Below, in pieces: positions 1 through 7,958 of a stretch of 64,000 bases of DNA. The position numbers and the translations under genes were made by a program. How positions within the stretch are numbered: the first letter of the stretch is position 1; every line of letters begins with the position of its first letter. The notes beneath the pieces were generated by a model, which saw nothing but the letters and a program-made list of their open reading frames with translations, was not told the DNA's origin and made no database searches. This DNA is from CAUSKK01 sp963533935 (lineage in GTDB: Bacteria > Pseudomonadota > Gammaproteobacteria > Cardiobacteriales > Cardiobacteriaceae). The stretch covers positions 7,473 to 71,472 of the forward strand of contig CAUSQL010000004.1 in the NCBI GenBank assembly GCA_963533935.1, given 5' to 3'.

Positions 1-168
1 GGCCTTGCTGATGGCCAGCCGCAGCCGCGGGTTACTGTTGGGGTCGGAGCCACCGGCCCGGGCGGCGGTGGTCAATTCGCGGATAAGTCGGGTGAAAACC
101 TTACCTTTTTTGGCGTCTTCCCGGGCTTTCTTGTGTTTGATATTGGCCCATTTACTATGTCCAGCCAT
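1..168 (-). CDS. yebC: YebC/PmpR-family regulator, 5' part only
   Basis: The first 56 residues of a YebC/TACO1-family protein are visible; the rest lies beyond the left edge. The N-terminus MAGHSKWANIKHKKAREDAK is the family hallmark, followed by the usual basic stretch ending in PRLRLAISKA. YebC proteins act as DNA-binding regulators or as translation factors at proline-rich stretches; which role applies here cannot be told. The start ATG is at 168-166 on the minus strand. Family identification is secure, function less so. Confidence 0.93.
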   Translation of the reverse strand, partial: MAGHSKWANIKHKKAREDAKKGKVFTRLIRELTTAARAGGSDPNSNPRLRLAISKA

Positions 169-362
169 GTGATTCCTTAATAAAAACTCAAAGTTGCGAT
201 TCTAGCACAGAGGTTTTTCCGTTTATTTACAGGGGGAAAGCCTCGGTGGCCGGTAATTTTAGCGGCGGTCGGGTATTTTTGTTGTACTGCCGCCACAAAC
301 TTTTGTAATGAACGGGTGGAGCCATATTCTCCAGGCCACTGATTTATCGATGGCCTCACGCC

Positions 363-440
363 TGTTCGCTCCTGTGGTGCTCACTTCGCTGCGCTGCTGT
401 TCGCCCCTGTGGTGCTCACTTCGCTGCGCTGCTGTTCGCC
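363..440. repeat. Tandem 35-bp direct repeat
   Basis: Two near-identical 35-bp units start at 363 and 398, each beginning TGTTCGC and running through GTGGTGCTCACTTCGCTGCG; a third begins at 433. The unit is related, in reverse complement, to the module inserted inside the palindromes near 10.5 kb and 21.75 kb. It looks like a duplicated fragment of that module. Confidence 0.8.
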
Positions 441-464
441 CTCCGGTCTAACGTTCAGGCCCCA

Positions 465-550
465 TTAAACATACAGGGGAAGCGCCCGTATGTTTGTAAA
501 CACCTTGAAATTGGCCTTTACAAACATACGGGCGCTTCCCCTGTTTGTAA
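465..550. repeat. Interspersed palindrome, inside-out copy
   Basis: A perfect 28-bp inverted repeat (473-500 with 517-544) surrounds a 16-nt loop. The arms hold the family core GGGCGCTTCCCCTGT and the end TTTACAAACA, but here the TTTACAAACA ends face the loop, opposite to most copies. It lies just beyond the 3' end of the MBL hydrolase gene, so a role in transcript termination or 3' stability is possible. Confidence 0.85.
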
Positions 551-605
551 AAAAGCAATTTACCAACGGGAGAAGCGCCACACGGCAGTGAAGAACCGTC
601 TCCTT

Positions 606-1565
606 TTAATGGCAGTGCTGCCACCAGCGGTCGGTGGCCGTGTCCAGGCTAAACACCTGGCCCAGCCGGGGCGTCAGCGTTTGCAGGCCCAGCGCTTCCG
701 CCGCCGCCACCGTGGCGTCCGGCGGCGCCTGCCAGCGGTGCGGACTCAGGGCGTAGGCGCCCCAGTGAATCGGCATGAAGCGGCTGGTGCCCAGCAGCTG
801 CAGGGCCTGCAACGTTTCTTCCGGCAGCAGGTGATTGTCCGGCCAACCCACCGCGTTGTACTGGCCGTTCTCCACCAGCGCCAGGTCGAAGGGGCCCAGC
901 CGCCGGCCGATTTCGCGAAAATGGCCGCCGCCGGCGAAGCCGCTGTCGGCAGAGTGGTAAATGCGCCGCTGCACCGTGCTAAAGACGTAGCCGCACCAGA
1001 GGCTTTTATTCTTATCCCAGAGGCTGCGGCCGGAATTGTGATGGCTGGGCACGGCGTGAATGGTCAGCGGGCCGAACTGCCGCCATTGCCACCAGTCCAG
1101 CGCCTCAATGCGCTCGGCGCCGATGCCCCAGCGCTGGAGGGTTTTTTCCAGGCCCAGCGGCACGAGAAAGCGCGTTTTTAACGGTTTAAAGAAGGCGATG
1201 GCGCGCCGGTCCAGATGGTCGTAGTGGCTGTGGCTCAGCAGCACCAGGTCGATGGGCGGCAGCTGCTCTAGGGATAAAGGGGGCGGCTGAAAGCGCTTGG
1301 CGAAGATGGGCAGCGGCGCCGCGTATTTGCTGAACACCGGGTCAATGGCCAGCGTTGAGCCGGCCAGCCGCAGCAGCAGGCTGGAATGGCCGAGCCAGAT
1401 AAGTGCCGGTTCCAGCCGGTGAAATTCTTCCCAGTCCGGCGTTACCACCGGCAGCGGCTGGGCCGGCACGTATTTATGGCGCTGGCAAATTAATTTCAGC
1501 AGGGAGGTGAACGGCCGCACCGGCCGCGAGGGCTGCGGATTATGAAAGCTCTTCCGCGGCTTCAT
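606..1565 (-). CDS. Metallo-beta-lactamase-fold hydrolase (NAPE-PLD/RomA-like)
   Basis: The 319-residue protein carries the metal-binding motif HSHYDHLD near residue 115, a following SHHNSGR segment, HSADSGF, and a late MPIHWGA motif. This pattern is typical of the MBL-fold group containing NAPE-hydrolysing phospholipase D and RomA-like proteins, which bind two metal ions. The natural substrate is unknown. No signal peptide is evident. It is the last gene of a pair with corC and overlaps its 3' end by 26 nt; a GGAGG motif 11 nt upstream supports the ATG at 1565. Confidence 0.8.
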   Translation of the reverse strand: MKPRKSFHNPQPSRPVRPFTSLLKLICQRHKYVPAQPLPVVTPDWEEFHRLEPALIWLGHSSLLLRLAGSTLAIDPVFSKYAAPLPIFAKRFQPPPLSLEQLPPIDLVLLSHSHYDHLDRRAIAFFKPLKTRFLVPLGLEKTLQRWGIGAERIEALDWWQWRQFGPLTIHAVPSHHNSGRSLWDKNKSLWCGYVFSTVQRRIYHSADSGFAGGGHFREIGRRLGPFDLALVENGQYNAVGWPDNHLLPEETLQALQLLGTSRFMPIHWGAYALSPHRWQAPPDATVAAAEALGLQTLTPRLGQVFSLDTATDRWWQHCH

Positions 1566-2397
1566 CGGCGTCTTCCTCCTCGGCCAGCGGCCGGAAATTC
1601 AGGGTAATCAGCCGCTTCTTATCGGCGCGCAGCACCGTTACCAGCCAACTGTCGCAGCGCAGGCTTTCGCCCACCGCCGGCAGCCGGTCGCACTGTTCCA
1701 GCACGTAGCCGCCGATGGTGTCCGCGTGCTCGTCGGACAGGGCCGTGTGGAAGAATTCGTTAAATTCCTCAATGGTGGCCAGGGCCTGCACCTGAAAGCT
1801 GCCGTCGCCGTTGGCGATGATAGAAGCGCCGGCCACCTCGTCGTGTTCATCGTCGATTTCGCCGACGATTTCCTCAATGACATCTTCAATGGTGATTAGG
1901 CCGGACAGGGAACCGTACTCGTCGATGACCAGGGCCATGTGGTTCCGATTACTTTTAAACTGGCGCAGCATGGCGTCCAGGGGCTTGGACTCGGGCACGA
2001 TGGTGGCCGGCCGCACCAAATCCAGCACCGTGGCCGTTTCGCCGCGGGCGATGACCCCCAGCAGGTCCTTGGCGAGGAGAATGCCGCGCAGGGCGCGATG
2101 TTCCTCGTCCACCACCGGATAGCGGGAATGGCCCACATCTAGCACCGTGGCCAGGGCCTTGTCCAGGCTGTCATTTTCCTGGATTAGCACCATTTGCCCG
2201 CGGGGAATCATGATGTGGCGCACTTGGGTTTGGTTGAATTCCAGGAGATTTTCCATCATATGGGCGGTGTCTTCGCTGACCTGGCCCTGCTCACGGATTA
2301 GCTTGATTAGCATCTGGGGTGAATTTTCGTGCTCCTGGCCGGCCCACAGGGCGCTGAGGCGCTCGAAGAACGAAGGCTTCGCTGATTCGTCTGTCAT
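1540..2397 (-). CDS. corC: CorC/HlyC-type CBS-domain protein
   Basis: A 285-residue soluble protein with two CBS domains (around VRHIMIPRGQM to LLAKDLL, then VRPATIVPES to IEEIVGEI) and a C-terminal CorC_HlyC domain. Proteins of this class are tied to magnesium/cobalt efflux with CorA-like or CNNM-like partners, and HlyC/CorC members often modulate ion transport. The start MTDESAK at 2397 matches family N-termini; an ATG at 2427 is an alternative. No strong Shine-Dalgarno is seen for either. Downstream it overlaps the MBL hydrolase. Confidence 0.85.
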   Translation of the reverse strand: MTDESAKPSFFERLSALWAGQEHENSPQMLIKLIREQGQVSEDTAHMMENLLEFNQTQVRHIMIPRGQMVLIQENDSLDKALATVLDVGHSRYPVVDEEHRALRGILLAKDLLGVIARGETATVLDLVRPATIVPESKPLDAMLRQFKSNRNHMALVIDEYGSLSGLITIEDVIEEIVGEIDDEHDEVAGASIIANGDGSFQVQALATIEEFNEFFHTALSDEHADTIGGYVLEQCDRLPAVGESLRCDSWLVTVLRADKKRLITLNFRPLAEEEDADEAAEELS

Positions 2398-2586
2398 TAA
2401 TATTAAATTTATTGGAGAAGAATTCATTCTAACGGCGCCGGCGGAGGGGTTAAAAGTTTTTCCCGGCCGGAACCCTAGCCTATAATTTTTCCTCAACAAA
2501 TCAAACTATTAAAGGCTGGCTCTGGAAGCCGGCGGCCAACGGCTGGCCCAAATAAAAGAATTTTTAATTTTTAGAGAGGTAACCAT

Positions 2587-3114
2587 ATGCGCGAGCTACC
2601 GGAATTTATTGACCTGGACTCCCCCCACACCGTAAAGGAGCTGATGGAGCTGTGCCAGCAATGCGGCATAGCCACCAACCGCAGCAAGGACGTTATGATT
2701 GCGCGCCTCAGGCAGTACCTACAGACCGGCGAGCGCGGCCGCAATCCGAAGGCCCCCATCATTAGAGTTATCAATGCCAACACCCTGCTGGAACGGGACT
2801 TTGAAATGGACGCGGCGCAACGGCGCTTCTTTGAAAGCAAGGTGGGCGAGAGCTTTCGCATGCTGGTGCCGCTGCAGGTCTGGATTCGCAATAATCTTGG
2901 CCGCCGCAGCTACGGCGACGCGCTGGAGGTTTACCGGAGCCTGGTCAGCCAGTGCAAGGGCTACAGCTCCCGGGACACCTATCTCTACCTCTGCTACGTG
3001 CGGGATTTCTTTCTACATAATCCGAACCTGGGCATCAGGGAGGCCAACCGCTGCTGGCAGCAGCGCCAGGACGACAAATATAAGGGCAGCGACCTGGCGG
3101 CCCTAAAGTCCTAA
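2587..3114 (+). CDS. Uncharacterised protein with SAP-like N-terminus
   Basis: A 175-residue protein preceded by a good ribosome-binding site (AGAGGT, 7 nt before ATG). Residues about 15-46 (TVKELMELCQQCGIATNRSK and on) resemble a SAP helix-extension-helix fold used for DNA or RNA binding. The rest is helical and basic, ending in a region rich in Tyr, Arg and Gln. No catalytic motif is seen. It stands alone, convergent with tamA across a palindrome. A nucleic-acid-binding role is a guess. Confidence 0.65.
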   Translation: MRELPEFIDLDSPHTVKELMELCQQCGIATNRSKDVMIARLRQYLQTGERGRNPKAPIIRVINANTLLERDFEMDAAQRRFFESKVGESFRMLVPLQVWIRNNLGRRSYGDALEVYRSLVSQCKGYSSRDTYLYLCYVRDFFLHNPNLGIREANRCWQQRQDDKYKGSDLAALKS

Positions 3115-3117
3115 ACC

Positions 3118-3191
3118 TACCATCGGGCGCTTCAGCTGTATGTAATTAAACGCTTAAATACATACAATTAAAGCGCCCGTCCGTTTGTAAA
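3118..3191. repeat. Interspersed palindrome between convergent genes
   Basis: Copy of the GGGCGCTT...GTATGTA / TACATAC...AAGCGCCC palindrome with an imperfect centre and a TTTGTAAA right end. It fills the gap between the stops of the SAP-like gene and tamA, where a bidirectional terminator would be expected. Confidence 0.8.
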
Positions 3192-3197
3192 TCACCG

Positions 3198-4958
3198 CTA
3201 AAGGTCCAGTTCCGCACCGATGGTCAGGTGCAGCCGGTACTTATCACCCAGCTTTTTATCGAAGCCGTGGCCCACGTCCAGGCGGATAGGCCCCACCGGC
3301 GAGTAGTAGCGGAAGCCCAGGCCGGCGCCAAATTTGGTCTTGGCCTTAGCTTTAAAGGCATCGCCGGCGTCCACGAACAGGGCCGCCGCCATGTCGTCGC
3401 GGAAGTAGTACTCGTATTCGGCGGTGCCCAGGTAGCGGTAACGGCCACCCACGTTGGTGCCGCTGGCGTCCCGCGGGCCGATGCGCTCGTAGTCGTAGCC
3501 GCGCAGGCTCCGGTCGCCGCCGGCAAAGTAGCGCAGCCGCGGCGGTAGGCGGGCGAAATCATCGGTCCAGATGGCGCCGCCGTTGGCCTTCAGAATCAGC
3601 CGCTGCTTTGGCGCAAAGCTGTAGAGGTAGCGGGCGTCCAGGTTCAGCTGGGCGAAATTCACATTGGAAATCAGACCCTTAACCCCACCGAGCACCTCCG
3701 CCCGCGCCTGGAAGCCGTTCTTCGGGTCGAGAATGTTTTTCGTGCTGGTGTAGGTCCAGCGGGCGCGCGGATAGAGCAAATTGGTGTCCGCGCGGGTCAG
3801 GCCGATGCGGAAATTATCCTTGGACAGGCCGGCGGCGTAGAGGTGGTTCCAGTTGCCGCGCCTGAAGTTGTAGCCGCCCTCGGCGTACAGGTAGCTGTTG
3901 CGGTAGTCGGTGGTTTTGTACTGGGCGCCGGCGCGGCCGTAGTAGTAATCGGTGGCCGGGTTCGCCGCCGGAATGCGGTAGGTGACGTCCACGCTGCTGT
4001 CCTTCTGCGACAGGGTGGTATTTAAAGAAAATTTATGGCCGCGGCTATTAATCCAGCGCCGGTCGAAGTCGAAGCGGCCGCGAATGCCCGCGTCGGTGGA
4101 ATAGCCGATGCCGTAGAGGTAATGCTTGTTCTTATTCATGGTCAGCTGGGTATCCAGCGGCACGGTCTTGTTTTCCCGGTTCGGTTCGCCGCCCACCAGC
4201 ACTTCGGCAAAGTAATCGCTGGACTGCAAATCCTGCTGCAGCTGGCTGCGTTCGCTGGCCAGGTAGGGTTGGCCCGGCGCGCTCTGCACGTAGCGCTGGA
4301 GAAAGTCCTCGTCCAGGGGTAACTGGCCGCCGTCCCGGCTGCGGAAGCTGGCCGGGCCGTTGGTGTAGCGCGGGCCGCTGGCATAGGCCAAATCCACGTC
4401 GGCGCGGCGCTCACCCTTGTGCACGGCGATTTGGTGGCGGGTGAAATCGCCGTCGAAGTAGCCGCGGTCCTGGGCCAGGCCCTCGAATTTGCCTTTGTAC
4501 TCCTCGTAGGCCTTATGGTTTAAGGGCTCTCCGGTTTGCAGGGGATTATCCGCCAGCAGCTGCTGAAAGCGCCGGTCTTCGCGGGCGGCGCCGCTTAAAT
4601 CCACCTGCACCTGCTTGAGCCGCACCGGCTGGCCGGCCTTAACCTGGTAAATCACCGTCAGTTCATCTTGCCCTTTGTTTTCAATGGTGTAGCTCACCGC
4701 CGGCTGGTAGTAGCCAAAGGGTTGCAGGCTCTGGCCAATCTGCTTCTTGCCCTGCTCCAGCAGGTAGTTGGCGTAGTGCTCGTTGTCGCCGTTGATGGCC
4801 TCGCCCTTAATGCGGTTCAGCTGGAGGAATATTTCCGCATTGCGCTGCTCCTCGCCACTCAGGCCGGTGATTTTAATGGTGCTGATTTTCTTGCCCTGCA
4901 GCGGCACTTCCGCCCACGCCGGGGCAGCTAAGGCCAACATTAATAAAAATTTTCTCAT
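3198..4958 (-). CDS. tamA: Omp85-family translocation and assembly protein TamA
   Basis: A 586-residue outer-membrane protein with signal peptide MRKFLLMLALAAPAWA, a periplasmic POTRA region (about residues 20-260) and a C-terminal beta-barrel containing the Omp85 hallmark GGDRSLRGYDYERIGP near residue 480. It ends in an aromatic/hydrophobic beta-strand, as expected for BAM-dependent insertion. TamA works with TamB in outer-membrane biogenesis, but tamB is not adjacent here. The ATG overlaps the murJ stop by ATGA, which fixes the start. BamA is less likely: only about three POTRA repeats fit the length. Confidence 0.88.
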   Translation of the reverse strand: MRKFLLMLALAAPAWAEVPLQGKKISTIKITGLSGEEQRNAEIFLQLNRIKGEAINGDNEHYANYLLEQGKKQIGQSLQPFGYYQPAVSYTIENKGQDELTVIYQVKAGQPVRLKQVQVDLSGAAREDRRFQQLLADNPLQTGEPLNHKAYEEYKGKFEGLAQDRGYFDGDFTRHQIAVHKGERRADVDLAYASGPRYTNGPASFRSRDGGQLPLDEDFLQRYVQSAPGQPYLASERSQLQQDLQSSDYFAEVLVGGEPNRENKTVPLDTQLTMNKNKHYLYGIGYSTDAGIRGRFDFDRRWINSRGHKFSLNTTLSQKDSSVDVTYRIPAANPATDYYYGRAGAQYKTTDYRNSYLYAEGGYNFRRGNWNHLYAAGLSKDNFRIGLTRADTNLLYPRARWTYTSTKNILDPKNGFQARAEVLGGVKGLISNVNFAQLNLDARYLYSFAPKQRLILKANGGAIWTDDFARLPPRLRYFAGGDRSLRGYDYERIGPRDASGTNVGGRYRYLGTAEYEYYFRDDMAAALFVDAGDAFKAKAKTKFGAGLGFRYYSPVGPIRLDVGHGFDKKLGDKYRLHLTIGAELDL

Positions 4959-6463
4959 TGGATTTTTCCCAAACGCAGATGGCGGGGGCGCAGGCCCAGG
5001 CCGTAGAGGGTGGCCACGTAGCTGGCCATGGCCAGTGTAACCAGCGCCATCAGCCGCAGCAGCCGTTCCCAACTGCCGAAGGGCTGCGGCGGGAACAGCC
5101 GCCCCTGCAGCCACAGCAGCACCAGCACCAGCACCCCGTTGGCCAACACCACCCGAAGGAGGAACCAGCGGCTGAATTGCAGCGGCCGCAGCAGTTGCAG
5201 CAGCAGCGTCATGTTCACGAAGGAGGCAATGGTGGTGGCTGCGGCCAGGCCCACGTGCTGATAGAAATGGCTGAGGGGGAAGGCTAAGACCATATTTATG
5301 GTCATGGCCACTAGACCGGCCTTCACCGGGGTTCTCGTGTCCTGGCGGGCGTAGAAGGCCGGCGCCAGAATCTTCACCATGATTAAAAAGAAGGCACCCA
5401 GGCCGTAGATTTCCAGAGCGTGCGTGGTCATTAGCACGTCGTGATTATCGAATTTACCGCGCTGAAAGAGGGTCAGCACCAGCGGCCGCGCCGCCACACT
5501 TAGGCCCACCGCCGCGGCGCTGCCCAGCAGCAGTCCCCAGCGTAGGGCCCAGTTCAAAGTAAGTTGGAATTGGCGCTGGCTCGGCTGATTCTTCAGCGCA
5601 CTGAGCCGCGGCAGAATGACCACGCCGATGGCCACGCCGATGAGCGCCACCGGCAGTTCCACCAGCCGGTCAGCGTAGTAAAGCCAGGAAATGCTCCCGG
5701 TGGCCAGGGCCGAGGCCAGGGCCGTATTAATCAATACCGTCAGTTGGCCCACCGACGAACCGAAGAGGGTCGGCAGCATCAGGCGGAAAATCTTACGCAC
5801 GCCGCCGTAGTGCCAGCCCCACTTCGGCCGCAACAGCAGCCCCAGCCGCCGCAGGCTCGGCAGCTGAATGGCCAGCTGGAGCACTCCCCCCAGCAGCACC
5901 GCCCAGGCCAGTTCCAGCCCGTGATTCTCCGGCCGGTGCCAGAGGCTGGCGCCGATTAAGGTTAAATTCAGTAGACAGGGGGTAAAGGCGGGCACGGCGA
6001 AAATCTGAAAGCTGTTCAGCACCGACGAGGCCAGTGCCGTCAGCGAAATCAGCAGTATGTAGGGGAACATGATTGGCAGCATCTCCCGGGCCAGCTCCCG
6101 GCTGTGGCCGGTCAGGCCGCCGGCCACCAGCGCCAGCACCGTGCCGGAAAACAGCACCCCCAGGGCCGTAACCGTCAGCAGCAACACCAGCAGGGTACCG
6201 CAGACCCGCCGCAGCAGCTCCGCCAGCTCCGCCGGATTATGCTCCTTAACCTCGGTGAAAACCGGCACGAAGGCATTGGTAAAGCTGCCCTCGGCGAAAA
6301 AACGCCGCAGCGTGTTGGGAATGCGCAGGGCGGCGAAGAAGGGGTCGGTGATGGTGCTGTCGAAGTGGCGGGCCAGCAGCATGTCCCGCAGCAGGCCCAG
6401 CAGCCGCGACAGCATGGTGAAGGCGGAAAATACCAGCGAGGAGCGGCCCAGGGATTTAGCCAT
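4955..6463 (-). CDS. murJ: Lipid II flippase MurJ
   Basis: The 502-residue integral membrane protein has the MurJ/MviN opening MAKSLGRSSLVFSAFTMLSR followed by RLLGLLRDMLLARHFD, with about 14 membrane segments and the MOP-superfamily basic motifs. MurJ moves lipid II across the inner membrane for peptidoglycan synthesis. It overlaps metF upstream by 8 nt and tamA downstream by 4 nt, making a cell-envelope operon with a metabolic gene at its head. Confidence 0.95.
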   Translation of the reverse strand: MAKSLGRSSLVFSAFTMLSRLLGLLRDMLLARHFDSTITDPFFAALRIPNTLRRFFAEGSFTNAFVPVFTEVKEHNPAELAELLRRVCGTLLVLLLTVTALGVLFSGTVLALVAGGLTGHSRELAREMLPIMFPYILLISLTALASSVLNSFQIFAVPAFTPCLLNLTLIGASLWHRPENHGLELAWAVLLGGVLQLAIQLPSLRRLGLLLRPKWGWHYGGVRKIFRLMLPTLFGSSVGQLTVLINTALASALATGSISWLYYADRLVELPVALIGVAIGVVILPRLSALKNQPSQRQFQLTLNWALRWGLLLGSAAAVGLSVAARPLVLTLFQRGKFDNHDVLMTTHALEIYGLGAFFLIMVKILAPAFYARQDTRTPVKAGLVAMTINMVLAFPLSHFYQHVGLAAATTIASFVNMTLLLQLLRPLQFSRWFLLRVVLANGVLVLVLLWLQGRLFPPQPFGSWERLLRLMALVTLAMASYVATLYGLGLRPRHLRLGKIQ

Positions 6464-7487
6464 TCAGCCAGCCCAGCCGCTGCGCAATGGCCAGAATGCT
6501 GTCGGCCCGGTTCATGGAATAGAAATGCAGCGCCGGCGCCCCCTCACGGATTAGCCGCGCGCACAGGTCGGCCACCACGTCGGCGCCGAATTCCAGCAGC
6601 CCTTCCTGGTCGTTTTGCAGACTTTCCAGCCGCTTGCGAATCCAGCGGGGAATTTCCGCGCCGCAGCTGTCGGAAAAGCGGCTCAACTGGCTGTAATTGG
6701 TGATGGCCATGATGCCCGGGGCGATGGGAATGTGTATGCCGCGCCGCGCCACCTCGTCGCGGAAGCGCAGGTAGCTGTCGCCGTTGAAGAAATATTGGGT
6801 GATGGCCTCGTCGGCGCCGGCCCGCACCTTGGCACAGAAGAAATCCAGGTCTTCGCTGGGGCTGCGCGCCGCCGGGTGAAACTCCGGATAGGCGGCCACG
6901 AAGATTTTCGCCCCGTCGCCCCACAGCTGGCGGGTGAAGGCCACCAAATCCTTGGCGTGCTGCAGGTCGCCGCTCTGGTACATGCCCGAGGGCATGTCGC
7001 CGCGCAGGGCCATCAGCTGGTTGATGCCGAAGGCCCGGTACTCATTTAATAAATTCTCAATTTCCTGGCGGCTGTGGGCGACGCAGGTCAGGTGCGGCAT
7101 GGCCCGGAAGCCGTCCTTCAGCACCCGCTGCACCGTGTTAATGGTGCGCTCCCGGGTGGAACCGCCGGCGCCGTAGGTTACGGAAAAATACTGCCAGGGC
7201 AGGGCCGCCGCCAGCTGGCGCCGCACCTCGTCCAGCTTGCGGGCGCCCTCGTCGGTGGTGGTGGGGAAGAATTCACAGCTAATCGGCACTGTCGTGCCTA
7301 TAGTCGTGTCCTCACAACTCACCGGGACTGTCGTCCGGTTCGTCGTGTTCTCACAGCTAATCGGCACTGTCGCGCCTCTATCAGCGTGCTCACAACTTAT
7401 CGGCACTGTCGTGGCTCTATCAGCGTGCTCGCCGCCAATCGGCGCCGCTGGGCTGTCCTTAGCGGGGTTCTTAGGTTCTTGATTCAT
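6456..7487 (-). CDS. metF: Methylenetetrahydrofolate reductase with repeat extension
   Basis: MetF reduces 5,10-methylene-THF to 5-methyl-THF for methionine synthesis. The catalytic core is clear: CEFFP with the catalytic Glu, FSVTYGAGGSTRERT, PHLTCVAHS, ALRGD and MAITNYSQL. Before it lies an unusual extension of about 70 residues built from 13-residue units of type VPISCExxxxRTT (residues 15-74). No internal Met exists before the core, and a good AAGGAC lies 8 nt before the ATG at 7487, so the repeats are likely translated. It heads the metF-murJ-tamA operon. Confidence 0.93.
   Translation of the reverse strand: MNQEPKNPAKDSPAAPIGGEHADRATTVPISCEHADRGATVPISCENTTNRTTVPVSCEDTTIGTTVPISCEFFPTTTDEGARKLDEVRRQLAAALPWQYFSVTYGAGGSTRERTINTVQRVLKDGFRAMPHLTCVAHSRQEIENLLNEYRAFGINQLMALRGDMPSGMYQSGDLQHAKDLVAFTRQLWGDGAKIFVAAYPEFHPAARSPSEDLDFFCAKVRAGADEAITQYFFNGDSYLRFRDEVARRGIHIPIAPGIMAITNYSQLSRFSDSCGAEIPRWIRKRLESLQNDQEGLLEFGADVVADLCARLIREGAPALHFYSMNRADSILAIAQRLGWLNG
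7266..7445 (-). repeat. 39-bp in-frame tandem repeat in metF
   Basis: Five units of 39 bp encode APIGGEHADRATT, VPISCEHADRGAT, VPISCENTTNRTT, VPVSCEDTTIGTT and the genuine VPISCEFF strand. The last unit is the native first strand with the catalytic Glu; the four upstream ones look like diverged duplicates of it. Period and frame are exact. Confidence 0.9.
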
Positions 7488-7499
7488 TATTTGTGTCCT

Positions 7500-7630
7500 T
7501 TTACATACATGGGAAGCGCCCGTATGTTTGTTTAATGCTCTGAAATGGCTATTTACCTACGGGAGAAGCGCCCATCCGTTTGTTTAAAGCGGTAATTTAC
7601 ATACAGGGGAAGCGCCCGTCCGTCGGTAAA
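7500..7630. repeat. Three direct half-units of the interspersed repeat
   Basis: Half-units begin near 7500, 7551 and 7596, all in the same orientation and each reading TTTAC, a TACAT/CTAC segment, GGGAAGCGCCC or GAGAAGCGCCC, then GTTTGTTTA or TCGGTAAA. Unlike other sites these are direct and not inverted. They separate the small lipoprotein gene from metF and may contain the metF promoter. Confidence 0.8.
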
Positions 7631-7631
7631 C

Positions 7632-7868
7632 CTATTTCTTGAATTCCACCCGCTGAATGTACAGCACGCTGTTGGCCTTAACGTTGTATTCCTGGCCGTT
7701 GATGTCATCGAAGCGGTAGAACTCCCCCTCCCGGCTGGGTTCGCTCTCGCTGTAGAGGCTTTCACCGCTTACCTGCTTAATTTCATAGAGTTTTTTCGTG
7801 CTGCCCCAACTGAAGGCACAGCTGGCCAGCAGCGGCAGCAATACCACCGGAAATAGCTTGTTAATCAC
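7632..7868 (-). CDS. Small YgdI/YgdR-like lipoprotein
   Basis: A 78-residue lipoprotein from a GTG start (7868-7866), preceded by GGGGGA at suitable spacing. The lipobox LLASC ends a short hydrophobic signal. The mature part has the KLYEIKQVSG...YRFDDINGQEYNVKANSVLYIQ pattern of DUF903/YgdI-like SH3-type lipoproteins. Role unknown. A longer reading from 7967 would overlap the rhlB start on the opposite strand and gives no lipoprotein signal at its N-terminus, so the GTG is preferred. Confidence 0.75.
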   Translation of the reverse strand: MINKLFPVVLLPLLASCAFSWGSTKKLYEIKQVSGESLYSESEPSREGEFYRFDDINGQEYNVKANSVLYIQRVEFKK

Positions 7869-7958
7869 CGGAAATTCCCCCGAAAAAAAGGAAAAAAGTA
7901 TAGCAGAGGGGCGAAAAAAATTTATACTGGCCCCTCGGAAATTATCAATAAAATCAAT

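Larger units (their letters stand above)
169..605. other. Intergenic region between yebC and the MBL hydrolase
   Basis: No convincing gene is seen. The stretch contains the upstream region of yebC, two tandem 35-bp units (363-432), an inside-out copy of the interspersed palindrome (465-550) and a further lone half-unit around 558-580. The short open frame at 177-359 on the minus strand has no start context or recognisable domain and is probably not coding. Confidence 0.6.

Noticed and set aside
177..359. Short minus-strand open frame upstream of yebC
   Set aside because: No start context, no domain, and partly overlaps repeat-like sequence.
588..1181. Long plus-strand frame opposite the MBL hydrolase gene
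   Set aside because: It mirrors the hydrolase coding strand, is Gln/Arg/Ala-rich as GC-rich antisense frames are, and has no SD or family motif.
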